64,000 nt of DNA from Rutstroemia sp. NJR-2017a BVV2 (Eukaryota > Ascomycota > Leotiomycetes > Helotiales > Rutstroemiaceae). The first letter of the stretch is position 1, and each line of letters opens with the position of its first letter. Below the pieces are notes generated by a model. The model ran no database searches. It was given only the letters and a program-made list of their open reading frames with translations, and was not told where the DNA came from. The translations under genes were made by a program, and so were the position numbers. Positions 43,489 to 53,425 of this stretch are shown here, one piece after another. The DNA is taken from positions 360,001-424,000 of the forward strand of contig NJPS01000051.1 in assembly GCA_002946415.1 (NCBI GenBank), read 5' to 3'.

Positions 43489-45318
43489 CTAGCTTCTAAC
43501 CTGACTTCTGGCTCTCACTCGTGCCGGCGTGCCTCCAGCTCGACTAGCGCATCTTCCGGCTGGTGCACTGATATCTCTCCTGCTACCCGCGCCTTCAATC
43601 ATCTGTTTCTTTGGGGTTGCTGTACCTTGAGCTAAACTTCTTGCTCTGCCTCTCCTTTCTCGAATCATGGCCAATGCTTCTTCTCTTGACATCGTTGGTG
43701 TTAGGGCTGGATTGTCGGAGTTGTTAGGGAGAGGAAGGCTGGTCGAAATTGGTGCAGGTCTTGACTCTGCGGGGTCAGCGAGAGGGATTCTGGTTGTGGT
43801 TGAGACGGTGTGGAATTTGTATTCGTTGTCCTGGCGGTGGACAGTTGACGATGTAGAAGATTTGCGCTGGCGCTCTTCATCGCCACTTTGCGAAGATGAT
43901 TTTGAGTCTGCCAATCTTTCGTGTTCAAAATTGATTGAACATTTGAGAGGTGGGACGCTCTGGGAAGGATTCTGAGGTTGCGGATTAGTTGGGCTAGATA
44001 CGCTGTCGAAAATGGAGAGGAGGGAGGTGTTGCCGATGGGTGCTAAAGGTAATGAATGTGGCTCACAGGATGGGGTTCGTTCGTAGCTGATGTCTCTTCG
44101 CTCATAGACTGCATCTTCGGATGGTTGATCGAAATGAATGTCGGTATTGAGGATTTGTCGTTCTGTGGATTTGGTAAATAGTTCGTCAGAAGGTGACACG
44201 GTTTTGAAGATGCCCTCGGACGGTATGAAGACTGTGCTTGTTCTCGGTTTGTCTGTCTTTCTTGGCGATGCAGTGTAGAGGTCTTCGGATTCTTCTGAAG
44301 TCTGAGCTTCCTTGGCTTCATTTACTGCTTTCGCTGCGCAAACATGAAGGCGACATTCCATTTCCAAGAACTCAATCCTATCGTGTGCTCTATTGGCTCT
44401 TTGGTTTTCCCATTCGAGTTTGAGTCTGAGCTCATCGAGTTCTTCCTCGTCGGCTGCGGAAGATGGAACGGTCGATGGATCTAAGGATCTGCGAGTTTTC
44501 TTCGGCGATGAGAATTCCTCATCGGCGGTGGGTCGGGGTAAAGGTATCCGTCCTTCTGCCGCAATTCTCGCGACTTCCTCGTTTTTGGCGATTGTCCTTA
44601 ACGCGTCTCGTTCTTGCTCGACTAACTTAAGTTTCTCTTGTAGCTTCGTAAGTTCTTCTTGCATTCCAACCAGCTGGTATTTCGCCGAAAATGCTTCTTG
44701 TTCTCTCTTCACACTGCGACCCTTTTCTTGGTCTAGACCGCCTTGCACCATTCTCAAGGTATCTCTCGAAGCCTTGAGTTCTTCTTGTAATTTGACAACA
44801 ACGGATTGTGACTTGAACCCCTCCTTTCGAGCTCGTCGGATCTCCTTTTCCCACAGTGCTTGTGTATGCGAATGTGTCTCCTTTGCTCGACCATAATTTT
44901 CCTGCAAATCATTAGTGAATATGAAGACAAGACAGTAAGCGATGTAACATACCATGACGCTTTCCAGTCTTTCTCCAACTTTCCTCTCGCGTTCCTTTCC
45001 CTCCTCAACCTGCCTTCGCAGAATTCTAGCCTCATCCCTATACCGCCGCATTTCACTCTCCGCCTCCTCTCTTCCCACCATCGCACGCTTCAAAGCGGCA
45101 TCATTAGCTTTTCGTTCCAATTGCTTTCCTTGGAAGGCCAGAGAGTTGAACTGAGAGATCTTGTCGTGTACTGAACTATCTCTAGAATGCTTTCCACTAT
45201 TACCACCCGCAGGAGGGGATTGTGGAAGATCCCATTGTCGTTGTTGATTGACGCGCTCCGGGGAAACTTGGTACAGAGGTTGACCTGGAGAACCAGGAAT
45301 TCTTTGCGGAGAATCCAT
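43489..45318 (-). CDS. Coiled-coil protein, probable spindle-pole-body Cut12-like
   Basis: 592 aa from two exons, 45318-44953 and 44901-43489. The 51-bp intron is in frame without stops, so the unspliced frame is also open. The start chosen is the ATG of MDSPQRIPGSPGQPLYQV; no ATG precedes it in frame. Residues 45-260 form long charged coiled coils (KQLERKANDAALKRAMVG, RRYRDEARILRRQVEEG, EELTKLQEKLKLVEQERDAL), with a further helix ELRLKLEWENQRANRAHDRI near 310. The C-terminal half is Ser/Thr-rich with several SP/TP sites, ending in a basic Ala/Arg tail. The layout and the phrase around DKISQFNSLAFQGKQLERKA suit the fungal Cut12 family, which anchors and activates the spindle pole body for mitosis. 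That is a memory-based call; another coiled-coil family is possible. Confidence 0.6.
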   Translation of the reverse strand: MDSPQRIPGSPGQPLYQVSPERVNQQRQWDLPQSPPAGGNSGKHSRDSSVHDKISQFNSLAFQGKQLERKANDAALKRAMVGREEAESEMRRYRDEARILRRQVEEGKERERKVGERLESVMVCYIAYCLVFIFTNDLQENYGRAKETHSHTQALWEKEIRRARKEGFKSQSVVVKLQEELKASRDTLRMVQGGLDQEKGRSVKREQEAFSAKYQLVGMQEELTKLQEKLKLVEQERDALRTIAKNEEVARIAAEGRIPLPRPTADEEFSSPKKTRRSLDPSTVPSSAADEEELDELRLKLEWENQRANRAHDRIEFLEMECRLHVCAAKAVNEAKEAQTSEESEDLYTASPRKTDKPRTSTVFIPSEGIFKTVSPSDELFTKSTERQILNTDIHFDQPSEDAVYERRDISYERTPSCEPHSLPLAPIGNTSLLSIFDSVSSPTNPQPQNPSQSVPPLKCSINFEHERLADSKSSSQSGDEERQRKSSTSSTVHRQDNEYKFHTVSTTTRIPLADPAESRPAPISTSLPLPNNSDNPALTPTMSREEALAMIRERRGRARSLAQGTATPKKQMIEGAGSRRDISAPAGRCASRAGGTPARVRARSQVRS

Positions 45319-46996
45319 TTGCACTTTGCTACTATTCAGAATCAATTATGTATTGTGATTTTGTGGTGCGCATAGAACAGTATTGATGAGTCCCGGAAAA
45401 AACGTTGTGGACATGGTCCGAGTTTGGTTGTTTACTTGGGTTATTTTGGCTAGTGCCGTTTCCAGGAGAACGAACCTCCAAGAAAAAGGTTCGGATGGAG
45501 GGATCATTTCGTAATTCGTCAGTCAACAATTACAATTCCGTCATGGGGCTTCTACTTTTTGATATGCCAAAAGACTTGGCTATGAAGGACCTTACTCTTG
45601 TATGATATCTGGCTTAACCTTTGGCCTACGTGCGTACAGGTGCCCGAATACGACATCTCTCATCTCCTCAGTCATGATTAGGAGCCGAACCACTCCTTAA
45701 ATAGACGGAGCAGTTCGGCCGTTCCTCCACCTCTGACACAACATGATAATACCGAGATAGATAGCATATCCGGCCAGATTCACAATTATTCGTCAGCAAT
45801 CTTCACAAGCCCTCGGTATCAGCGGACGCAGGTAGAAATAGGACGAGCATATCCGGCGCAATCCTTGGCATCGTGGAGTTGTTCGGTTTTGCAATTCCAC
45901 CTTTATTTCATTCTAAGTGTCAACGTTGCCGGTGCAAGGTCGCGTGCTCAACGACTGAAAGGCGTTCCGTTCCTGGTAGATCTACCACTGCTCTGCTCCG
46001 TGAATCATTAATCCCGAAAGCATGGGCGGAGTCCTCTGTAGTGCTCCGCTGGTTATATCTCAGTCGTGTTGTCCTCCCATCCGGTCTGGGTGCATGTCAA
46101 GCTGACTTGGTGCGAACCACCAAACGCACAACGCATGACACGGCGGGAGAGGGAATGGTACACTACTTGAGATACAAGGATAGAGCTAGAAATTGTGTAT
46201 ATCAAAAAACGACTTGAAACATAGCAACAAAACTTCCATCAAGACTTCAACGGACGTACAGCAGTAGCATAGCGAAATAGTAATGTGGTTGAAATTCCTT
46301 AGCTTGAGGGTTGGGGACTGGGAGTAGATGTTTGGGCAGACCTGCTTCTAGATCCCAGAAGACGGTAGCCGGAACGTGCAGGCTAGCGAAGGGGCGAGGG
46401 GGGTGAAGGAGAGAGACATTCTAGTTGTTGGCGAGTGGGGGAAGACGTTGCGATGATAGCATCGGAAGTCGGAAGTCGGAAGAGGGAAGAGGGAAGAGGG
46501 AAGATGTAAGAGAAAGAAAAGTCATTGAGTTCTCCCAATAACATATACGGCTCACATATAAAATGTAAACAATATTGAGCGTCTTGCACCGTTGGCTCGA
46601 AAAAAGCGACATAAAAACTGCCCCTTTCGACTGCGTGTCCTGCATATCCTGCGTGTCTCTCCTAGTCAGCAAAGCAGTTCTACGAGAAATTGGAGCAACT
46701 CGACCTTCCACTTACCCTTACGGAGAAATTCCTACTTCCTAAGTTGCAGTGAAAAGAAAAATCCTCGCGCCCGGGTGTGTGAACTAAAGGAAGCTAGTCC
46801 CTTTTAGCTTACGCGCTGTGGGTAATTTCGGGAAGTGTCCTTCTTATCCTCGTCTTTCCTGAACACATAAAATCTTTTTTCCCTTGGGAATTCAATTGCA
46901 ACTTTTCAACCCATCTCCAACTTCTTCATTTTTTTTCAATAATAACACCATCTCCTCTCAATCCTTTTTGATCTTCCGATCACACATATCGCAATC
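45319..46996. other. 1.7-kb intergenic region, divergent promoters
   Basis: Between the coiled-coil gene (minus) and the ADP/ATP carrier (plus). It holds a GGAAGTC/GGGAAGA repeat (listed). The final 130 bp is a pyrimidine-rich, A/T-rich leader typical of a strongly expressed fungal gene. No gene is seen. Confidence 0.6.
46466..46506. repeat. GGAAGTC / GAGGGAA heptamer repeat
   Basis: Two GGAAGTC units pass into three to four AGAGGGA units, all purine on the plus strand. Confidence 0.75.
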
Positions 46997-48622
46997 ATGA
47001 GCAATCTTCCACCAAAGAAGGAGTCCGTCATGGGCGTGTAAGTGTGGAATCTCTCTTTTGTGTTCTCTTTCAGCTTTTCATTGTGGGTGTTGGTGGTGGT
47101 GGAGGTGGTGGTTTGTGCGATCCACAAAGAACAAAAAGCACAGATGTCCAATATCAAAAATCTTCATCGACTCTATTGAGTCGACAATAAACCTCAATTG
47201 GATCAATCAATGGAATCGAGTTGGTTGTGCCAGCTTGTGCGAGACTCGGCCAGATCTGCTTTGTTGATGGCTTGATGATGGCATTCCTATCAAGCATTTC
47301 TTTTAGTCTCAAGCTTCACTCTTTTCTTGGTCAACCATGATACTGACTTGCAATCTCCAGTCCTCCTTTCGTTATTGACTTCTTGAGTATGTCTTTCCGC
47401 TGCTGCAATCTCTACACCGCACCGAAATCCTGTTTCGATGGGGTTCCGAATGGATGGATTTCGAGGATGTTTACAGACCAGTACTAATGTGCGATAATAG
47501 TGGGTGGTGTTTCCGCCGCTGTCTCCAAGACTGCTGCTGCTCCTATCGAGCGTGTTAAGCTCTTGATCCAGAACCAGGTACGTGAAATCAACCAAAACCC
47601 CTTCATTGTCATTTTTTCTTAGATATTTCGGTTTGGATACCATGGGGTACCCTCCGGAAGTTCATATTTTCCGTTTCTGTCGATTGTTTCGACTTTGGGT
47701 ATTCCAAGTCGGATTCCATTACGTCAGCCATCATTTTTACGATAACAGCTACTAATTCAACGGCTTTGTAGGATGAGATGTTGAAGTCCGGTCGTCTCGA
47801 CCGAAAATATGATGGTATCGCCGAATGTTTCCGAAGAACCACCGCACAAGAAGGTGTTGCCTCCCTGTGGAGAGGTAACACTGCCAACGTTATCCGTTAT
47901 TTCCCTACTCAAGCCTTGAACTTCGCTTTCCGTGACACCTACAAGGCGATGTTCGCTTTCAAGAAGGAGCGTGATGGATACGCCAAGTGGATGATGGGTA
48001 ACTTGGCATCCGGTGGTGTAAGTTGATACAGAACCGTATCCAGACATACAGAACACTGATATATGTGCAGGCTGCTGGTGCCACCTCCCTTCTCTTCGTT
48101 TACTCCCTCGATTACGCCCGTACCCGTCTTGCCAACGACAACAAGAACGCCAAGACCGGTGGTGCTCGTCAATTCAACGGTCTGGTAGACGTTTACAAGA
48201 AGACCCTCGCCTCTGATGGTATCTCTGGTCTTTACCGTGGTTTCGGTCCTTCCGTCGCTGGTATCGTCGTTTACCGTGGTCTTTACTTCGGTATGTACGA
48301 CTCCATCAAGCCAGTCGTCCTTGTCGGTCCTCTCGAGGGTAACTTCCTCGCTTCTTTCTTGCTCGGATGGACTGTCACCACTGGTGCCGGTATTGCTTCT
48401 TACCCATTGGACACCATCCGTCGTCGTATGATGATGACTTCTGGTGAGGCCGTCAAGTACAAGAGCTCTTTGGATGCTGGTCGTCAAATCGTCGCCAAGG
48501 AGGGTGTCAAGTCTCTCTTCAAGGGTGCTGGTGCCAACATTCTCCGTGGTGTTGCCGGAGCTGGTGTCTTGTCCATCTACGACCAAATGCAAGTCTTGAT
48601 GTTCGGAAAGGCCTTCAAATAG
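46997..48622 (+). CDS. aac: Mitochondrial ADP/ATP carrier
   Basis: Exchanges cytosolic ADP for matrix ATP across the inner mitochondrial membrane. 313 aa from five exons, 46997-47037, 47361-47386, 47501-47577, 47772-48017 and 48071-48622 (introns 323, 114, 194 and 53 bp). Exon 2 is a 26-nt micro-exon encoding PPFVIDFL; without it the frame fails. Six transmembrane helices form three repeats, with carrier signatures [12 protein letters not shown], then the second-repeat [10 protein letters not shown] and the third-repeat [21 protein letters not shown] is the diagnostic ADP/ATP carrier hexapeptide. [18 protein letters not shown] is near-invariant in the family. Codon use is extremely biased to GGT/GTC/CGT, matching heavy expression. 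Introns are bunched at the 5' end, as in other fungal carrier genes. Confidence 0.97.
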
Positions 48623-50133
48623 ATGATTTGTACGCAGTAGAGGTGGAGGGGATGGAAGTTGTATAGGGCGAGGTTGATAATGCGGTCTGGTGGTAATAAA
48701 CTAGGCGCTGGGGTTGGTTGTGGGTGAATGTGGCAAGGTGGAAGTTGTACAGACATCCATTGCTATGGTGTTGAGCAACTTGCAGTGCTTTAGAGGGTTG
48801 TTACTCTATTCACTGCTGTACTTTATTACCTAGGCAATTTCCCTGATGTGTTCCCTTACGCTTGCTGCTCTCTTCTCATTTCGGTCTTGTCATGTCTCTT
48901 TGTCTTCATCATTGGTCGTTCCGTACTTTAAATAGATTATGAAGATGGGGAGGCTAAGATGTCCACGCGAAAAATACGAATTCAAAATGTTTAAAACTAT
49001 CTTGATGTTTGACTCTCATTTGCATATGGGTGAATGTCCCGGGGTCTGTTGTCTGTAGGCTAGGCGCGAGTGCTAGATTCCCACTGTCAGATACATGGTG
49101 GTATGATTAGTGAGGGGAGAAGCGAGAAGTCAGTATCATTCCCTCCTGCCTAGGAAGAGGGATATGTAGATAGTCGAAAGGCTCGTTGTGGATTTCATCG
49201 TTGGGGGTGAGTAGAGTCACATGCTAAACCAAGGAGAATGAGAATGGGGGGTCGCTGGGCTGTGTGAGAGTTGAGAAGGATTGGGGGAATCGGGAAGGGG
49301 AAGAGAGGGACTAGACGGGGAGGCAAGAGGAAGAGCTGTTTTCCTATTCAATAGGTCAGAAACATGTTCTCCTTATATTCTGCCATTGGTACGTTCTAAA
49401 CTCAGGTTTCTATACGCTTTTTTCGTAGTTACCAATAAATTATTAATCACCAGTCGTATCTGCAACGGGTGTCTGTATATATTTCTCGCCTAAACTGCAA
49501 AAGGAGAAATTTTCGTCAGTTGAACAGATAGAGACAAGGCTCTCATAGCATTCCCATCAGTATGCAAAATATATACTTACATATCTAAATTCGCATGATA
49601 TCCATACGGTTTCCATCCCACGGGATCAAAGCACCAAGTAATCTCAAAGGATGGAAACTACAGTAGGCGAAAGATCCTCTCATGTCCTCACTTACCTGTT
49701 TCTTACAATTACATGTTCTCAACAACAGGAATAGCATCAGGAAAACTGCTTTTAATACCTCGAACATTAGTAATACCCTCTGCTTATCCGCACTTCCCCC
49801 TCATTCAGCCTCTATATGCACTTACAGCTTCAACTGAGAGCCAGGACGCCTATCTACACTAGACCAAACCTTGTATTGAAAGGAACAAATAAGTCAGATC
49901 AGATAGGACTAGTAAAACTAGTGTTCCCAGAAAGGCATCAATCCGGTCCCGCGAATCTTCCTCGTAGCGTCTACCGCTGCATCGTGACCACCGATTTCAC
50001 TACCTAAGAAACCCACCATATACAATCTGGCCGAGGATGCCCCAACACACATGCTCTCAGCCATCCTTTTCTCACCATACTGGTTGCCTACGATACAATA
50101 TCTACACACGTGTGTTCACCATCCCTCCTTATC
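48623..50133. other. 1.5-kb intergenic region
   Basis: 3' flank of the carrier gene followed by unassigned sequence. No domain-bearing frame and no clear repeat. Confidence 0.6.
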
Positions 50134-50403
50134 ATGTCCCCATTTACTGCCAAAAATCCACCTCTCCTCATACATACCTCGACAAAATCCTCTTTCCCGA
50201 AGCACTTCGCTAACCAGACTATGTTACCCTCCTCCTGCAAGCACACACCCTTATTGTCATCGCCCATTACACGCTCTCAAAACCTCGTTCGGTAACTTCG
50301 GTCAGAGACGATGTATCAATACCTAACAAGATAACGACGACGACGGCGAGAGCAATAAAACCGACGAAGAAAAAGCAAAATTCGCCGCCTGGGAACGGAG
50401 ATA
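50134..50403 (+). pseudogene. Decayed inverted copy of the 52.2-52.6 kb gene
   Basis: The frame opens MSPFTAKNPPLLIH, shifts near 50290, and continues as FGQRRCINT, stop, QDNDDDGESNKTDEEKAKFA, AWERR, stop. The intact gene on the other strand at 52190-52591 reads MSPF..., QRRHINT..., KTDEEKAKLAAWERRQWFQP. At DNA level the segment encoding KTDEEKA-K-AAWER matches by eye at about 39 of 44 bases, and the CAGAGACGA...AATACC segment at about 20 of 23. One frameshift and two in-frame stops (the last from CAG to TAG at 50401) mark it as broken. Sequence upstream to about 50050 may belong to it too. What the gene does is unknown. Confidence 0.7.
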
Positions 50404-50937
50404 GTATTTGCGAACATCAGCAGTAGTAATGGCGCCATTTTTGTTTTTCCCTTCGTTTTGGTTGGGGGAACCGGAGGAGACGAGGAAAGTAAAGGAAAAG
50501 GAAGTCAGCGGGGACAACTAGAACAAGGCATAATGTGACGATTATAAAGACTCATTGACCGGATCTGGTCTTATGATGGAGTCTCACTGCTGCGATTGTC
50601 ATAGTATAATATTACCAATTGCCTCGACTTGGATATTGTATTGGTAGAAAGGTGCACATGCCAGAAATGAGAGGATGCTCAGTATATCTTTGTTTCTCTT
50701 CTGACCTATTGTAAAGATTATAGTCTCGACCAACGCTACCTATCTCGCAGCAAGGAGATTTATTGATGAGTTCATCCATCTAGCTACATTTCTGCCTGCA
50801 GCAATTTGACTTTCTAAATTCAATACATCTTGCCCCGTCCGTATCATAAATGTTGCCTATATCAGCCACACCAACCAAGGACTAGTCCTCCACTTCCCTT
50901 GAGCCATAACAACCATCTTCAAGTTCATATGCCGCAT
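50404..50937. other. Intergenic, no gene seen
   Basis: 0.53 kb between the decayed copy and the minisatellite, without a supportable feature. Confidence 0.55.
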
Positions 50938-51505
50938 TCCCAATGAAATGAAGTGTCCTACCTTCCATGAAGGATCCTTGTGTTGGTTGTCCCCAGTCCC
51001 AGCGAAATGCACCTGCTTCCATAAAGTGATGAAGGATGTTTGTGTTGTGGCGATTCAAGCGTGGTTGTTCCTAGTCCCAATGCAATGGAAGTGCCCCCTG
51101 CTTTCATGAAGTGAGAAACGATGCTTGCATTGTACTGGTTGTTCACAGTCCCAGTGGAATGGAAGTGCCCCTTATCTCCCACAAAGTGACGAAGGACGCT
51201 CATGTTAAGTTGGTTGTTCCAAGCCCCAATGAAATGGAAGTGCCCCTTTGCCTCCTGCTTCCACAAAGGGACAAATAATGCTTGTGTTGAGGTAGTTGTT
51301 CACAGTCCCAATGAAATGGAAGTGCCCCTTGTCTCCTGTCTTCCATAAAGTGACGAAGGACGCTCATGTTGTATTAGATGTTCATAGTCCCAATGAAACA
51401 GAAGTGCCCCTGGCCTCCATGAAGTAATGAAGGGCGTTTGTCGCTGAAATGAAAGTGTCTTGCTTTCCATGAAGTGAAGGGATGAAAAACGCTTGTGGAT
51501 AACAC
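50938..51505. repeat. Diverged ~75-82-bp minisatellite
   Basis: Seven to eight imperfect tandem units. Each has AGTCCCAATGAAATGGAAGT, then GCCCC, a CTCC...TTCCATAAAGTGA block, a GAAGGA(C/T)GCT(C/T)(A/G)TGTT block and a GTTGTTCA block. Full unit starts (AGTCCC/AGCCCC) fall at 50995, 51073, 51147, 51222, 51304 and 51386, giving periods of 78, 74, 75, 82 and 82. The periods are not all multiples of three, so the array is unlikely to be coding. A single isolated unit fragment recurs at 51999-52018. Confidence 0.85.
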
Positions 51506-52189
51506 TTTTGAAGGCACCTGCTGGTTGTTCATGGTCCAAACGGAGCGGCAGTGTGCCTAAAGCATCCAGCCAACCTTCCATGATTCTTCAATCGACACAG
51601 ATCTAAACACTTTAGTAAACATTTTCTAGCATTGATCTCGGACATCATCATACCATGTGCATAAATTCCATCTAATTTCCACTGTTTCCCAAGTGGTCTT
51701 GTACCCATGGTACTTATGGACCAAAGCTCCTTCGAGAATCGTTGTGAGTCAAAAGTGACGACTCCGCGAAAGATACGTGTGTGCGGTCGACGCAATCGAG
51801 ATGTTTGCTGATAGTCGAGTCGGTGTTATCGATGGTTAACTGCATGTGTGTAGCTTTGATCAATGCATTCTGGTTTTGTGGCATCGTGTGGACGTTCGAA
51901 GATGGATGACTCGATGACGAGGTACCAGGAGACCTAGATGGAAGATCGAGAACCGGATTCGTGAGATTCGTACCGCCTTGTCGAGCAACCCCGACCTTAT
52001 GAAATGGAAGTGCCCCTTAAGGATTGTCAGGCTCCCGCATTCCGGTTACTCAGCATCCTCCCGAGCGGCCTTTGGCAAAACTAACTTGGCATTACAATAG
52101 TCCCTCCCAAACCTACTCATCCCATCTAACTTCCTCTCCCTTCTCCTTTCTCTCCCTCTCCTCCCTCTCTCTCTCCCCGTCCTCCTCCA
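51506..52189. other. Intergenic, between minisatellite and inverted gene copy
   Basis: 0.68 kb. It contains the stray repeat unit and a CTCTC-rich tract (52135-52190). No gene is seen. Confidence 0.55.
51999..52018 (+). repeat. Isolated minisatellite unit fragment
   Basis: ATGAAATGGAAGTGCCCCTT matches the core of the array 0.5 kb away exactly, with one-base-level identity, and lies between the array and the intact inverted gene copy. Confidence 0.8.
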
Positions 52190-52591
52190 TCAAATCCAAC
52201 CAAAACCTAGGGAAATACAGAATTGGGAAAAACGCCATTGATAAGGCTGGAACCACTGTCTTCGTTCCCAGGCGGCCAATTTGGCTTTCTCTTCGTCAGT
52301 TTTCGGGTCCTCGTTGTTTTCGTCGTTGTCGTTTGGGTTATAGGTGTTTTGGGTGTTGGTTTGGGTATTAGGATTGGTATTGTTGTTGGAGTTGCTGTTG
52401 GTATTTATATGTCGTCTCTGGGTGAATGGGTGTGGTAGGCGACGGGCATAAGGCTGATGAGGATTTATGCTTGTAGGAAAAGGAGGAGAGTAATGGATAT
52501 ATCTGGCGACTTGGAGAGAATTACTTTGGGAGAGACCGTGTCGAAGAGGTTTATATAAGGAGATGCGAATTCGGGTTAGGAAGGGCGACAT
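52190..52591 (-). CDS. Small Asn/Thr-rich protein of unknown function, possibly mitochondrial
   Basis: 133 aa from a single exon; the ATG at 52591 aligns with the ATG of the decayed copy. The N-terminal 60 residues are rich in Arg, Ser and hydrophobics with almost no acids (RIRISLYKPLRHG, YARRLPHPFTQRR), as in mitochondrial presequences. Residues 63-93 are a low-complexity Asn/Thr run. The C-terminus KTDEEKAKLAAWERRQWFQP ends in a short aromatic tail (FSQFCISLGFGW). I do not recognise the family. A diverged, broken inverted copy lies 1.8 kb away, with a minisatellite in between. The expanded Asn/Thr segment is absent from the broken copy. A further 3' exon cannot be excluded. Confidence 0.55.
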   Translation of the reverse strand: MSPFLTRIRISLYKPLRHGLSQSNSLQVARYIHYSPPFPTSINPHQPYARRLPHPFTQRRHINTNSNSNNNTNPNTQTNTQNTYNPNDNDENNEDPKTDEEKAKLAAWERRQWFQPYQWRFSQFCISLGFGWI

Positions 52592-53425
52592 ACTGAGGAG
52601 GGGGGTGGTGGATACAGGTAGGTGGATAGGATTTGGTAGGCAAATAGTATGATATAATAAGAATGGGCGGAGGAGCTTATATATCAAAGGATTATCCGTA
52701 GTAAAATTTAATGTATGGTGAGTGATCTCGGTAAGTTAGTCGCAGTATATACAATGGTAGACGCTAGAAAAAAGAAGTCGCAGAACCGGATCAATGACTT
52801 CTCGGGAATACTAGTTGTACTAATTCGAGGCCGTTGATGGAGTAGTAAAAGTTAGTTCTGGATAGTATCTTCCGACAAGTAGAGTAAAATGCTCGGATAA
52901 GAAAAAGTACATGTCCGGATTTGGAGGAAGCAGATACTACTTGGTATATCCGTTTCAATAAGTGGTTTCTCATTGGTTCTGCTCTCTGATCTGATTTATT
53001 ATTCGTTTCAAAATAAGCTCTGGTCTCGTACAGATTGAAGTAGAAAATTCTATGGCTTTGTCGTTGAGAACATAATCGTGGCTTTGAAGGGAAGCTATAA
53101 GTGTACAGTTCGGAATGGTGGTAAAGGTGCAGTCCAGCGCGAACAAGAGGCGCGTTGATGGAGAGATTGAATACGAGGAGGGAAGTGCGGGTAGATAGAG
53201 GGTTTTATTCATGTTCGTGGTATCTAAGGTAGCTTTTGTGATAATTCCAGTTGGACTTGATGAGGATATGTAAGTGTGATAAAGAAATAAGTGTATATGT
53301 GTGTGAGAGAGAAGTTTTGCATACTGTAATTCCATTGTCTAAAACTACTTGGTACTTTACCTCCACGAGAATTGTTCTCCTTCCTTTCGAACGTCCACCT
53401 CCATTTGAACATTCACTTCCGTCAC
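52592..53425. other. Intergenic, no gene seen
   Basis: 0.83 kb upstream of the small Asn/Thr-rich gene. Short frames only. Confidence 0.6.

Noticed and set aside
44393..44896. 167-codon plus-strand frame
   Set aside because: Lies wholly antisense within the coiled-coil gene; Ser-rich shadow of its Glu/Lys/Leu codons.
47939..48592. 217-codon minus-strand open frame opposite the ADP/ATP carrier
   Set aside because: It mirrors the carrier's exon 5 and exon 4 and arises from that gene's extreme codon bias. It has no domain of its own, and it crosses a validated intron.
50938..51505. Possible CRISPR-like array
   Set aside because: Units are contiguous diverged tandem repeats without constant repeats separated by unique spacers, in a eukaryotic genome.
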